Assembly: GCF_900107485.1 (NCBI RefSeq)
Contig: NZ_FNQE01000018.1
Span: 1-64,000, forward strand
Origin: Proteiniborus ethanoligenes
Lineage (GTDB): Bacteria > Bacillota > Clostridia > Tissierellales > Proteiniboraceae
Reading direction: 5' to 3'
DNA length: 64,000 nucleotides
Shown here: in pieces, positions 7,198 through 16,481 of the stretch
How the letters are laid out: each line of letters starts with the position of its first letter
How positions within the stretch are numbered: position 1 is the stretch's first letter
The notes under the pieces: model-generated
What the model was told of the DNA's origin: nothing
Database searches by the model: none
What the model saw: the letters and a program-made list of their open reading frames with translations, nothing else
Translations under genes and position numbers: made by a program

Positions 7198-9315
7198 TTA
7201 TTTTACATTCAAATAATTAAATACTACAACTGCTGCCTGTTCCCTGGTTAAATTTGTCTTTGGATTAAAGTTCCCATCATATCCTTGTAATATACCTAAG
7301 CCTGTAGCTATTGCTACATGTCCCTTAAGGTCTTTTGTTATCTTGTCAGCATCTTTGAAACTTAAGCTGTAAATACCTTCTATGCTTGCCACTTTGTCAT
7401 AGCCTAAAGCCCTTACAATAAATTTTGTAGCTTCTTCTCTAGTAACTATAGCTTCGGGAGACTTTTCATTTTCTTTTATAATGCTTTCTCTTACTAAATA
7501 TCTATAAAGCTTTTCAATAAAATCTTTATCTTCATAGGATAAATCATAGTAATACCCTTTTGCTTTTAGCATTAGATATAAAAGGTCCTTTTGCTTTATA
7601 CCTTCTTTTGGATTAAACTTATCCCCAGGGAATGATATACCATATTTAGCTAATGCTTCTATTTCCATTTTAGCAAAGCTATCTTCTATATCCTTGTATT
7701 GAGATATGTCACTTTCTTTATATGGTCTTCCTAAGCCATATAAAAGCTCACCAGTAAATGGGTCTATATTTAATGGTTTACCTTGTTTTATGGAATAAAC
7801 AAGCTTAGCATTCTTAGCTTCGCCTTGCTCCCCGTACTCTTCAAAATATCTATGATCGCTATCCCCTATATATTGTAGCTCCATACCTATTTCTCTAAAC
7901 AAAATACCATATGCTTTTTCAAGGCTCATTACCTTATCTGTTGATGGAAGCTGTCCTTTATACCAACTATAGTTATAGCTAGTTATCTCTCCTGTTGCTG
8001 CATCTAAATTCAAGCTAAAGCCATTGCCTGGGAAATAGGCATCTTTTACCTTTCTAGTAAATGTAAAGTAATATTGTCTTGGCTCCTCTCCCTCTAGTAA
8101 AGGTCTTACTATTGGCTCATTTATTTCTACAAGCTCTACTATATTAAACTTATCCCCCTGGACTTTCTTTATAAAATCCTCTGCCTTCTTTTGTAATTGG
8201 TCTTTTGTGTACTTTACTGTTTCCTTTTCTAAATATGGGTTGTATCTGTAAAAGCTCTTAAGCTCTTTGTTTTTTGCATCTATAGTTACACTAATATTAC
8301 TATTGTCTTTGTTTGAAAAATACATGTTCCATGTATGGTCATTTTTGTTATACCAGTCATTATATAGGTTTATTCCATCTAGCTTATAATCAGTGCTTAT
8401 ATTTAAAAGCTGTCTTGCAGTTTTTTCTGCTTCTTCTTTGCTTATTATATCCTTCATCTTGTCTATAGCATCTAATTCCTCTGGTGAAAGAACTATTTCG
8501 CCACTATCGTTTGCCACAGAGGAGTCTTTAGTCATTTCTTCTCCAGCAGCATATCTATAATAGCTATATATGCTCACAGGCTCTCCTGTTTTAGCATCAA
8601 TAGCCTTATTAGTATCTAGGCTTGTATATACGACATAAGGCTTATATTCCCTATTGCTGTAATCCAGTTTATATACTAGCTTTAATCCTATTTTTTCTAT
8701 AAATGCCTTTTGACCAGCTTCTATTCCTATAATGTTGTCCTTGTCATCAAACTTAAGAACTTTATCCCAATAGCATCCATAGCTTTGCACTTCACCAGTT
8801 TTATTGTTTACACTTAAGTATATATTATTTTGATAAAAGGGTATTCCATTTTCTACTCTATAATAATTGTAATAGTACATTCTGTCATAAATATTTAATG
8901 GCTCATTATTTTCTTCATATTTCACCTTAGAATATAGCTCTGGATTTATCTTCTTCAAAAATTCATTTGCAGCTTTTAATCCTTCTTCCTTACTTACCTT
9001 TGGAAAAGTATTAGTACCCATTTCCTCATTGTAATTATATTTATAGTAATTTCTTACCATGCCGTCTGAGTCAATGGTTACTTCCATTCCTCCTAGCTTT
9101 TCTTTGCTATCATACCATCTTAAATAATATTCCACCGTTGATGAATAGCTGTTTATGTAGGATTCAAACTTATCATATTGAGTTGTGTCAAATAATGTTT
9201 TTGCTTTTTTTATAGCATTTTCTAGCTCTTTATCATAACCCTCTAAAGCACTGACTGGTAAAATGAATGTAAAGAGCAATAGCATTGATAAGATTAAAGA
9301 TATACTTCGTTTCAT
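7198..9315 (-). CDS. YcdB/YcdC-repeat protein with S-layer homology domains
   Basis: 705 residues with a Sec signal peptide (ends near VSALEG), start supported by GGAGGG. Two long YcdB/YcdC (PepSY-like) repeat regions fill about residues 30-520, with recurring phrases such as GEVQSYGCYWDK, GEITSYNYSWYKG and a processing-of-Y-rich beta pattern. Three S-layer homology motifs occupy about 540-705; the last reads ATGLGILQGYDGNFNPKTNL then TREQAAVVVF. It is probably exported and bound to secondary wall polymer. PepSY-type domains are thought to modulate proteases, but the role here is unknown. Confidence 0.85.
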   Translation of the reverse strand: MKRSISLILSMLLLFTFILPVSALEGYDKELENAIKKAKTLFDTTQYDKFESYINSYSSTVEYYLRWYDSKEKLGGMEVTIDSDGMVRNYYKYNYNEEMGTNTFPKVSKEEGLKAANEFLKKINPELYSKVKYEENNEPLNIYDRMYYYNYYRVENGIPFYQNNIYLSVNNKTGEVQSYGCYWDKVLKFDDKDNIIGIEAGQKAFIEKIGLKLVYKLDYSNREYKPYVVYTSLDTNKAIDAKTGEPVSIYSYYRYAAGEEMTKDSSVANDSGEIVLSPEELDAIDKMKDIISKEEAEKTARQLLNISTDYKLDGINLYNDWYNKNDHTWNMYFSNKDNSNISVTIDAKNKELKSFYRYNPYLEKETVKYTKDQLQKKAEDFIKKVQGDKFNIVELVEINEPIVRPLLEGEEPRQYYFTFTRKVKDAYFPGNGFSLNLDAATGEITSYNYSWYKGQLPSTDKVMSLEKAYGILFREIGMELQYIGDSDHRYFEEYGEQGEAKNAKLVYSIKQGKPLNIDPFTGELLYGLGRPYKESDISQYKDIEDSFAKMEIEALAKYGISFPGDKFNPKEGIKQKDLLYLMLKAKGYYYDLSYEDKDFIEKLYRYLVRESIIKENEKSPEAIVTREEATKFIVRALGYDKVASIEGIYSLSFKDADKITKDLKGHVAIATGLGILQGYDGNFNPKTNLTREQAAVVVFNYLNVK

Positions 9316-9435
9316 TATAAACCCTCCATTTAATATTTAATCTTATTATAAGACGAATCATTTTGAAAAAAGTTCCTTCTAATCCAATAAAATTTTCTAG
9401 AAGGATATGGTTCAATACTAAATGATTAGAAACAT

Positions 9436-9461
9436 AAAAGCTGCATTTAATGCAGCTTTTA
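9436..9461 (-). terminator. Intrinsic terminator after the SPFH/TM2 operon
   Basis: AAAAGCTGCATT pairs with AATGCAGCTTTT; on the minus strand a U-rich stretch follows. The hairpin lies 26 bases after the stop of the TM2 gene. Confidence 0.75.
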
Positions 9462-9486
9462 GTTTGTAGACAAAATCTTATCCTAT

Positions 9487-9915
9487 TTATTTAACATGTT
9501 TTCTATAAAAATCCTCATCGCTTTGGGTAAGATAAATAATGCCTTCTATTAACCCAACAATAGCTGGAATGTATGTCCAACAGAAAAGTATATATAATAT
9601 TCCTAAACCAATTTTTCCTAAGTAAAACTTATGTACTCCAAGACCTCCTAGTAAAATTGCAAGTATTCCTGCAGTAGTCTTGCTTTTAGTCTTAACAGGT
9701 GCACCAGTAGCATACATAGGCTGTCCTATAGGTGGTGTTCCCTGTGGGATAGCCTGATATTGAGGTCCTTGTGGCTGTTGATATTGAGGCTGTGCCTGAT
9801 ATTGGGGTGCTTGTGGCTGTTGTGGTGCAGCAGCTATAGCTTCTCCACAGTATTTACATTCTCTTGCACTTAAATCTAAAGAAGCACCACAGGATGGACA
9901 ATATTTCATACTCAT
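9487..9915 (-). CDS. TM2-domain membrane protein with N-terminal zinc ribbon
   Basis: 142 residues from the ATG at 9915 (GAGGAG 8 bases upstream). N-terminus MKYCPSCGASLDLSARECKYCG has two CxxC knuckles of a zinc ribbon. Residues about 28-65 are a Q/P/Y-rich flexible linker (repeated PQYQ). The C-terminal half is a TM2 domain: two membrane helices around ILLGGLGVHKFYLGKIGLGI and a DEDFYR motif. Function unknown. It is the last gene of a three-gene operon with an SPFH protein that also carries zinc ribbons. Confidence 0.83.
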   Translation of the reverse strand: MSMKYCPSCGASLDLSARECKYCGEAIAAAPQQPQAPQYQAQPQYQQPQGPQYQAIPQGTPPIGQPMYATGAPVKTKSKTTAGILAILLGGLGVHKFYLGKIGLGILYILFCWTYIPAIVGLIEGIIYLTQSDEDFYRKHVK

Positions 9916-9937
9916 TAAAATCACTCCTCTATAATAT

Positions 9938-10675
9938 CTATTTAATATTTAAGCTTTCTCTATTAATAACAAGATTTTTTGTGCTTTCAAGCAGTTTTTC
10001 AAGCTCTAATAAATTATCTTCATTTAAATCTATTTTAAGAATCTCTTCTATGGAAATTAAATTTCTCTTTATTTTCTCCTCTAAATCTAAAACCGCAAAA
10101 TTGTTGGTAATTCTTCCAAAGGGAGTAGATGCATTAATTCTTTCTTTTAAGGATTTAAACAATGTTAGAATTCTAGAAGCTTCTTCCCCATTTTCTTTTT
10201 CACCTAAAGCTGCTTCTATGTTCATTAAATATAGCTTAATTAAAGTTTTATCTCTTTGTTCCTTTTCATCTCTAATATTATCTTCCTCTACCTTACCTAC
10301 AAAAAACAATATTAAAGCAAAGATAACTAAATAAGCTGCAATTAAGATTAGCTGCCAAACTAAATATCCTACAAGAGCTCCCCCTATGAAGAGAATAGAA
10401 AGAGTATTAGATATAAGTACATAGAATACAGTTAATATTATCATAGAAATAGAATATGGCACTCCTAAGACTTTAAAGAATGGTCTTGGAAAAATAATTA
10501 CTGCATTTAAAAGCGCAAGTCCTAAAAGTAAAAATAAAAGCATTAAGGCTGATTTATCAGGAGCAATAATAAAAAACAAACCAAAGGCTCTATAAAATCC
10601 TAGTATTATAGCAATATCAAATATTATGCAGCCTAAAGCTTTGATGATAGAAGCAGACGAGGTCTTATTATTCAT
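9938..10675 (-). CDS. Membrane protein of unknown function, SPFH-operon member
   Basis: 245 residues. The first about 135 residues hold about five hydrophobic segments; the rest is a charged cytoplasmic helical region (EEDNIRDEKEQRDKTLIKLY to the end) likely to form coiled coils. The ATG follows the SPFH stop by two bases, with GGAGGG overlapping that gene's end, so translation is coupled. No family recognised with confidence; the tail resembles phosphatase-like or toxic-anion-type helical regions only loosely. Context suggests a membrane partner for the SPFH protein. Confidence 0.6.
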   Translation of the reverse strand: MNNKTSSASIIKALGCIIFDIAIILGFYRAFGLFFIIAPDKSALMLLFLLLGLALLNAVIIFPRPFFKVLGVPYSISMIILTVFYVLISNTLSILFIGGALVGYLVWQLILIAAYLVIFALILFFVGKVEEDNIRDEKEQRDKTLIKLYLMNIEAALGEKENGEEASRILTLFKSLKERINASTPFGRITNNFAVLDLEEKIKRNLISIEEILKIDLNEDNLLELEKLLESTKNLVINRESLNIK

Positions 10676-10677
10676 AA

Positions 10678-11823
10678 TTAACCCTCCAATTTAGTTCCAC
10701 ATTCTGGGCAAAACTTAACTCCAGGTGAACTTTCAACATTACAATTTGGGCATGCTTTCTTCTGCATTGAACTTCCACAATTAGGACAGAATTTAGCACT
10801 ATCATCTACTGGACTTTTACAAGAAAAACATTCTATCTTAATGATTGAAACTTTTTCACCACAATTTGGGCAAAACTTAGTTCCCTCTGGATTTGCAGTA
10901 CCACATTTATTACAGCTTATAGTCTTAGGCGGTGTATTAACAACACTCCCCGCTGCTGCTGCAAAAGTATTCCCTACAGCTATACCTGCTCCAGCACCAA
11001 GACCCAGTCCTATACCTGCAGAGGCAATACTTCCTCCGCCTTCATTGCCTGCTGCTGTTTCCATTACATCAAAGGATCTCTTTATATTGTAGCGATTGTC
11101 TCCTATGATATCAAAGGCTGCTTTTTCTCCAAGTATTCTATTGATAACGGCAAAGTCTTCATCTGGAAAATTAACAGATGATATGTAAAAGTTAATTATA
11201 TCAATTCCAAAGCGGTGAAATTCACCAGAAATACGTCTCATTGCTTCATTAGAAATATCTTCTAGCCTAGGAGTAATCTCTAAGACAGAAATCCTTTGAT
11301 TGATTATTATATCTGCAATGATGGTTTTAATTTTTGCTGCAATAACTCCTCTGAAATACCTAGTTACAATATCATATTTTACAACTTGTCCATCACCTAC
11401 TGCTCCTATAAGCTCTGTTAAAAATACACGGTAGTCAATAATTTTCATTGCAAATTGACCAAAAGCCCTTACTCTCAATCTAACAGTATATTTAGGGTCT
11501 ATTAAGCTTATAGGATCCGTAGTTCCCCATAAAATATCAAGCTTTGCAGTTGTATTTATGAAAAACACCTCAGCAGTAAAGGGTGTTCGACCTCCAAAGG
11601 GGATATTAATAAAAGACTTTAAAATAGGTATATTGTTAGTATTAAGGGTATAAGTGCCTGGAGAAAAATAATCTAAAGCCCTGCCACCTTTTACAAAAAC
11701 TGCTACTTGGCCTTCATTTACTATAAGCTGAGTACCTGTGGAAAAATTATCTCCTGGATATCGGTAAATAAGCCAATCCCTATTCTGTATGCCGTTAAAT
11801 TTAATAACATCTATAATAGCCAA
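10678..11823 (-). CDS. SPFH/Band-7 protein with C-terminal double zinc ribbon (YdjI-like)
   Basis: 381 residues, TTG start at 11823 with GGAGGTGA six bases upstream. Residues about 1-250 form a virion-core-protein/YdjI-type SPFH domain (AIIDVIKFNG, RDWLIYRYPGDNFSTGTQLI, YTVRLRVRAFGQFAMKIID). A Gly/Ala-rich stretch near 265-290 follows, then CxxC pairs: CNKCGTANPEGTKFCPNCG, CFSCKSPVDDSAKFCPNCG and CPNCNVESSPGVKFCPECG, i.e. three ribbon units. SPFH proteins scaffold membrane domains. In Bacillus the relative YdjI recruits PspA-family proteins; no PspA gene is seen here. Confidence 0.85.
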   Translation of the reverse strand: MAIIDVIKFNGIQNRDWLIYRYPGDNFSTGTQLIVNEGQVAVFVKGGRALDYFSPGTYTLNTNNIPILKSFINIPFGGRTPFTAEVFFINTTAKLDILWGTTDPISLIDPKYTVRLRVRAFGQFAMKIIDYRVFLTELIGAVGDGQVVKYDIVTRYFRGVIAAKIKTIIADIIINQRISVLEITPRLEDISNEAMRRISGEFHRFGIDIINFYISSVNFPDEDFAVINRILGEKAAFDIIGDNRYNIKRSFDVMETAAGNEGGGSIASAGIGLGLGAGAGIAVGNTFAAAAGSVVNTPPKTISCNKCGTANPEGTKFCPNCGEKVSIIKIECFSCKSPVDDSAKFCPNCGSSMQKKACPNCNVESSPGVKFCPECGTKLEG

Positions 11824-12000
11824 CTGTTGTCACCTCCAAAATCCATGTAATATTTTATATTTCTAAAGCTAGCCCTTTACTGAGCAAAATAGACGTAACA
11901 TAATTAATATCATTCTATATTTATTTCTTTTTCCCTCTATTTTTCGAATTTTTTTAAAAGCTTATATTCTATGGACAATTACTGCAAGGTTTGTAGCATT

Positions 12001-12675
12001 CTAAAGCATATTGAACATTCTAAGCCCTATTAACATAATAGCTGCATCAGCTAATATATGTACTATCCAGGAATTTATAAAGCTTTTAGATTTTGTGTCT
12101 ATATAATTAAATATAAAGCCTACTGAAATAAGGCCTGATACTGCTAGGATTATTAGCAATGGATTAAACCAATTTTTAAATATACCTATATGATATAGGG
12201 AAAACAAAATTGATGAAAATATATATGCTCCCTTTTTAAAGCCTAATTTATATAAATTCAAAAAAATAAATCCTCTGAAAAAAAATTCCTCTAAAAAAGA
12301 ATTAATAAAAGTTATGTAGAATGCAACAAAAAGAAAGTTCCTTGGATTTACTTTAGATTTAGTTTGTAGTTCATTAGCAATAGATTTTAAATCTATTGTA
12401 TCCTTTAAGATAGCATATGCAGCAATAATAACCATAAAGGAAAACAATCCTAAACCTACCCCTAAATATAAGTCTTTTTTATTAGGCTTAATCCTATTTC
12501 TCTCATAGTCTTGGCTAATTAGACGAATATAGCTATATGGTAAAATGGTGAAAAAAAGTATTTTTGACAAGGTTTTAACTAGATAGCTCATAACTAAAAC
12601 CTGTTCAATAAAATACAGGATAATACAGGCAATGATTGATGAAATAATTATAAAACTTCTATTTTTATATTTCAT
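12001..12675 (-). CDS. CPBP-family intramembrane metalloprotease
   Basis: 224 residues from the ATG at 12675 (AAGGTG upstream), preferred over an ORF start 12 codons earlier. About six membrane helices. Family motifs: EEFFFRGF (the EExxxR motif), then LLIILAVSGLISVGFIFNY and the His of SWIVHILADAAIM near the C-terminus. CPBP/ABI proteases cleave within membranes; bacterial members act in bacteriocin immunity or peptide processing, but the substrate here is unknown. Single gene. Confidence 0.85.
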   Translation of the reverse strand: MKYKNRSFIIISSIIACIILYFIEQVLVMSYLVKTLSKILFFTILPYSYIRLISQDYERNRIKPNKKDLYLGVGLGLFSFMVIIAAYAILKDTIDLKSIANELQTKSKVNPRNFLFVAFYITFINSFLEEFFFRGFIFLNLYKLGFKKGAYIFSSILFSLYHIGIFKNWFNPLLIILAVSGLISVGFIFNYIDTKSKSFINSWIVHILADAAIMLIGLRMFNML

Positions 12676-12824
12676 AATGCACCTTCTTTTTAGCCTTAAT
12701 AAGTATAGCAATCATATATTTAATATTATCAATTATGAGTTTATTCTTCAATAGCATAAAAATATATAACTTCTTTACAGTCATTGTTTATGGACTATTT
12801 TATTATAATGGTTTCTCTCCTTGC

Positions 12825-12854
12825 TTGATAATAAACTTAGATTAAAGATATAAT
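12825..12854 (+). promoter_or_regulatory. Probable promoter of the hydantoinase/HDAC operon
   Basis: TTGATA at 12825-12830 and TATAAT at 12849-12854 are 18 bases apart and lie 41 bases before the chosen start codon. Confidence 0.6.
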
Positions 12855-12895
12855 GGTGTTAGAATCCCAAATATAAAATGCAAGGAGGATTTAAA

Positions 12896-14563
12896 TTGAT
12901 TGTAGGATTAGATATGGGGGGAACCCATATAGATGCAGTAATTATTGAAGATGGGCGGATTATTAAAACAGTTAAAAAACCTAATGACAGGGATAATGTA
13001 TTTCAATCTATCTGGACTACTTTAAAAGAGCTTCTTTTAGGACATGATAAGTCTAAAATTAGTAGAATTAATTTAAGCACTACTGTATCTACTAATGCAA
13101 TTGTTGAAAACAATACTTCCTCTGTAGGTATGATTATTCAAAGCGGTCCTGGCCTTCCACATGATTTTTTAGCCTGCGGTGATGAGAATGTATTTATCTC
13201 TGGATATGTAAATCATGGTGGAAAATTAGTTAGAGAGTTGGAGTTAAAAGAAATAGAGGAGGCTGTCTCTCTATTTAAAGAAAAAAATATAGAAGCTTGC
13301 GCTGTAGTTACTAAATTTTCTAATAGAAATCCAAATCATGAAATAAAGATTAAAGAGCTACTATCTAAAGATTTTTCAAATATTACTATGGGACATACTA
13401 TGTCTGGAAAGTTAAATTTCCCTAGGAGAGTATTCACTTCTTATTTAAATGCTGCTGTACATAATACCTTTATGAACTTTTCAAATAATATAAGAAGATC
13501 CTGTCAAAAAGAAGGAATCCATGCACCCTTATTCATACTTAAAGCTGATGGAGGTACTATGAGTCTTGAGGCAGCTGAAAAAAAACCTGTTGAAACTATT
13601 CTTTCAGGTCCAGCTGCTAGCTTTATGGGAATAAGTGCTATGCTTGAAACTGATAAGGATGCTATTTTATTAGATATAGGTGGAACAACTACAGATATAT
13701 TTTTTCTAGCTGATGGAGTACCGCTATTTGAACCTTTAGGCATCCAGATAAACAGCTACAAAACCTTAGTAAGGTCAGTTTATAGTGTTTCCATCGGCTT
13801 AGGTGGAGACAGTAGTATCAATATAGATAAAGGAAATATCAGAATAGGTCCACATCGAGAAGGTAAGCCTTATGCTTTTGGTGGTCCAAAGCCTACTCCA
13901 ACTGATGCCATGATAGTACTAGGAGAAATACAAGCAGGAGATAGGAAATTAGCTTATGATTCCATGAATATACTAGGTAAACAATTAGGCTTATCAGAAT
14001 TAGATACAGCTAAGTTAATTCTTGAAACTATGGGAGATATGGTTAAAGATAAGATTAGTGAGCTTTTGTATGAAATAAATAGCAGACCAGTTTATACCGT
14101 AAAAGAGCTGCTACATGGAAAAAAACTTAATCCTAAGCTTATCCATATTATTGGTGGTCCTGCTAAGGTTTTAGCTCCATATTTAGAAAAGAAGCTCAGT
14201 ATTCCATGCCATTGTCCGAAAAACTACCATATAGCTAATGCAGTAGGTGCTGCCCTAGCTAAGCCTACTGCTGAAATAAATATGCTGGCAGACACTTCTC
14301 AAGGGATATTATCTGTTTCTGAGCTAGGAATATACGAAAAGATTAATAAGGATTTCTCTTTAGATTCTGCAAGAAAAAAAGCTATAGAATTGCTTAAGGA
14401 GCATGCCAAATCTATAGGTGCCTATGCGGAAGAAATAGAGGCTGAAATAGTAGAGGAAAGCTTCTTTAATAAAGTAAGTGGATTTTACACTACTGGTAAA
14501 AATATAAGAATAAAGGCTCAAATTAAACCTGGTCTTTTGGAGGTGTTAAACCATGAAGGCTAA
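12896..14563 (+). CDS. Hydantoinase/oxoprolinase A-family protein
   Basis: 555 residues from TTG at 12896: AAGGAGG at 12882-12888 lies 7 bases upstream, inside the longer frame that begins at an ATG 18 bases earlier, so the ATG is unlikely. Residues 1-170 hold the N-terminal ASKHA nucleotide-binding part (IVGLDMGGTHIDAV, LSTTVSTNAIVE). The second ATPase lobe has ILLDIGGTTTDIFFLADG near 260 and IHIIGGPAKVLAPYL plus NYHIANAVGAALAKP near 420-460. Family members open cyclic amides with ATP, usually with a HyuB partner. No HyuB is adjacent; instead it overlaps an HDAC-fold amidohydrolase by 11 bases. Confidence 0.87.
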   Translation: MIVGLDMGGTHIDAVIIEDGRIIKTVKKPNDRDNVFQSIWTTLKELLLGHDKSKISRINLSTTVSTNAIVENNTSSVGMIIQSGPGLPHDFLACGDENVFISGYVNHGGKLVRELELKEIEEAVSLFKEKNIEACAVVTKFSNRNPNHEIKIKELLSKDFSNITMGHTMSGKLNFPRRVFTSYLNAAVHNTFMNFSNNIRRSCQKEGIHAPLFILKADGGTMSLEAAEKKPVETILSGPAASFMGISAMLETDKDAILLDIGGTTTDIFFLADGVPLFEPLGIQINSYKTLVRSVYSVSIGLGGDSSINIDKGNIRIGPHREGKPYAFGGPKPTPTDAMIVLGEIQAGDRKLAYDSMNILGKQLGLSELDTAKLILETMGDMVKDKISELLYEINSRPVYTVKELLHGKKLNPKLIHIIGGPAKVLAPYLEKKLSIPCHCPKNYHIANAVGAALAKPTAEINMLADTSQGILSVSELGIYEKINKDFSLDSARKKAIELLKEHAKSIGAYAEEIEAEIVEESFFNKVSGFYTTGKNIRIKAQIKPGLLEVLNHEG

Positions 14564-15860
14564 AAATAAATTAGGATTAGTTTTTTTCCCTGCATTTGAC
14601 TGGGCTATTAGCCCTACTCATCCTGAAAGAGAAGAAAGACTCCTTTATACACAGGATCAGTTATTTGAGGAAGGAATTGGGGATATTGAAGGTATACAAT
14701 TTTATAATCCCATTATAGCTACTGAAAAGGATATTGAGAGAGTACATTTTTGCGTGCCTAATGTTAAGGCGAGAGTTACCCAATCTCATTTAATATCTGT
14801 TGGCGGTGCTATAAAGGCTTTTGAAGCAGTTATAGAAAAAGAAGTAGATAAATCCTTTGCTTTAGTCCGCCCACCAGGACATCATGCACAAAGAGTTGTA
14901 TACGGTGATAGAGGCTTTTGCGTTGTAAATATTGAGGCAGTAATGCTAGAAAGGATAAGACAGGAGTATGGACCATTACGAGTAGCTATTATTGACAGTG
15001 ATTGTCATCATGGGGATGGGACTCAAGATATATATTGGAATGACAAGGACACATTATTTATTTCCTTTCATCAGGATGGAAGAACTCTTTACCCTGGAAC
15101 AGGCTCTATAGATGAGTTTGGTGGGCCTGCTGCCTACGGATACAATATAAACATTCCTTTACCTCCACAAACAGGAGACGAAGGTTTTTTATATGTGTTA
15201 GATAATGTTGTATTGCCTATATTAGATGACTATAAGCCAGATATAATAATAAACTCTGCCGGTCAAGATAATCATTACACAGACCCTATTACTAATATGA
15301 ATTTCTCAGCTCAAGGCTATGCAGAGCTTAATCGTAAATTAAATCCACATATGGCTGTTCTTGAAGGTGGTTATTCTATTGAAGGAGCATTGCCCTATGT
15401 TAACTTAGGTATAATACTAGCCATGGCCGGACTAGATTATTCTCATGTAGTGGAGCCAGACTATAATCCGGATAAATTAAGGCAATCAGACGAGATTACA
15501 GAATATATTAAAAAGCTATCACAGGTAGTATATAATCGTTGGAAGAATAGAGATGCTTTGAGATTAGACCATGTTAAAGGTTTAGATTATATAGATATGT
15601 CTAGACAGGTATATTATGATACTGATGGTATTTTAGAAAAACAAGTTCAAAGCTTTTCAATTTGTAAAAAATGCTCTGGAATAAATACAATAAAGTCTAA
15701 AAGTGATATAGGCTACAATATATATGCCATAACCATACCTAGAGATGCTTGTTCCTCCTGTATTGATAAAGGCCATAAGCTATACAAAACCATTTCCACT
15801 GGAAGCTACTCTAAGGTCTATCTTCAAGACAGAGTAAATGACATGTACTACTCCAAATAA
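14553..15860 (+). CDS. Histone-deacetylase-family amidohydrolase with C-terminal zinc ribbon
   Basis: 435 residues. The HDAC/acetylpolyamine amidohydrolase fold is clear: HPERE at 23-27, catalytic pair in RPPGHHA (His110, His111), zinc ligands Asp150 and His152 in IDSDCHHGDGT, third ligand Asp239 in SAGQDNH, and LEGGY near 270. After residue about 350 an extension carries CKKC and CSSC knuckles, likely a structural zinc ribbon, absent from ordinary HDAC-like enzymes. Bacterial members deacetylate polyamines or other small amides. The 11-base overlap with the hydantoinase-like gene implies one pathway. Substrate unknown. Confidence 0.88.
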   Translation: MKAKNKLGLVFFPAFDWAISPTHPEREERLLYTQDQLFEEGIGDIEGIQFYNPIIATEKDIERVHFCVPNVKARVTQSHLISVGGAIKAFEAVIEKEVDKSFALVRPPGHHAQRVVYGDRGFCVVNIEAVMLERIRQEYGPLRVAIIDSDCHHGDGTQDIYWNDKDTLFISFHQDGRTLYPGTGSIDEFGGPAAYGYNINIPLPPQTGDEGFLYVLDNVVLPILDDYKPDIIINSAGQDNHYTDPITNMNFSAQGYAELNRKLNPHMAVLEGGYSIEGALPYVNLGIILAMAGLDYSHVVEPDYNPDKLRQSDEITEYIKKLSQVVYNRWKNRDALRLDHVKGLDYIDMSRQVYYDTDGILEKQVQSFSICKKCSGINTIKSKSDIGYNIYAITIPRDACSSCIDKGHKLYKTISTGSYSKVYLQDRVNDMYYSK

Positions 15861-15863
15861 GTA

Positions 15864-15907
15864 AAGCCTAGGCAAGATTATTACTCTTACCTAGGCTTGT
15901 ATTTTCT
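15864..15907 (+). terminator. Intrinsic terminator after the hydantoinase/HDAC operon
   Basis: AAGCCTAGG pairs with CCTAGGCTT across a 17-base loop, followed by a T-rich run (TGTATTTTCT). Confidence 0.75.
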
Positions 15908-15912
15908 ATATA

Positions 15913-16299
15913 TTATATATACTTTATTGAAACTACTTTGTTTTTATTTACATAAAACTCGTCACTAAGACCATCTACTAAAACTAAGCCTCTACCACAG
16001 CATCTAAGCTCTAAGGGATCATAAGAATCTTTATCATACACGAATCCGCAACCTTCGTCTATTATTTCTATTTTAACTAGCTTATCCTGCACCTCTAAGA
16101 CTAATTTAATAAGCTTGTTCTTATCACAATGGTTACCATGTAATGCACTATTTACTATAAGTTCATTTAATATGAGTCTTATATCAAATAATAAAGACTC
16201 GTCCTTTATTATCTGACAAAGTCTTTCAAGGATATCATCCATAGTTGATTTTATCTCATATAAATCGCTTTTTATTGTGTGCTTGATTGCAAAATTCAA
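15913..16299 (-). CDS. Anti-sigma-factor-like ATP-binding protein (RsbW/SpoIIAB type)
   Basis: 128 residues forming a single GHKL ATPase domain: N box LILNELIVNSALHGN, G1 box IDEGCGF, G2 box CCGRGLVLVDGL. This is the compact HATPase_c_2 form found in serine kinases such as RsbW and SpoIIAB, which bind and inhibit sigma factors or phosphorylate anti-anti-sigma proteins. No partner STAS protein or sigma gene lies next to it, so its target is unknown. Confidence 0.85.
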   Translation of the reverse strand: MNFAIKHTIKSDLYEIKSTMDDILERLCQIIKDESLLFDIRLILNELIVNSALHGNHCDKNKLIKLVLEVQDKLVKIEIIDEGCGFVYDKDSYDPLELRCCGRGLVLVDGLSDEFYVNKNKVVSIKYI

Positions 16300-16481
16300 T
16301 TTGAATCCCTTCTATCTATATATAGTAATTACAAAACTATTTAGGTATTCTCATTATGATTTTACCCTAAATAACTAGTTCTAATCAAATTTAGGAACAC
16401 TTATTTAACATTTTGCAATATTTTATACTACTATTATAGTATATATTAATAGTTTTACAAATATAGCTACATTTTTTTATA

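Noticed and set aside
14553-15860. Reading the HDAC-fold gene as a true histone deacetylase
   Set aside because: The fold is shared by bacterial acetylpolyamine and related amidohydrolases; no protein substrate is indicated.
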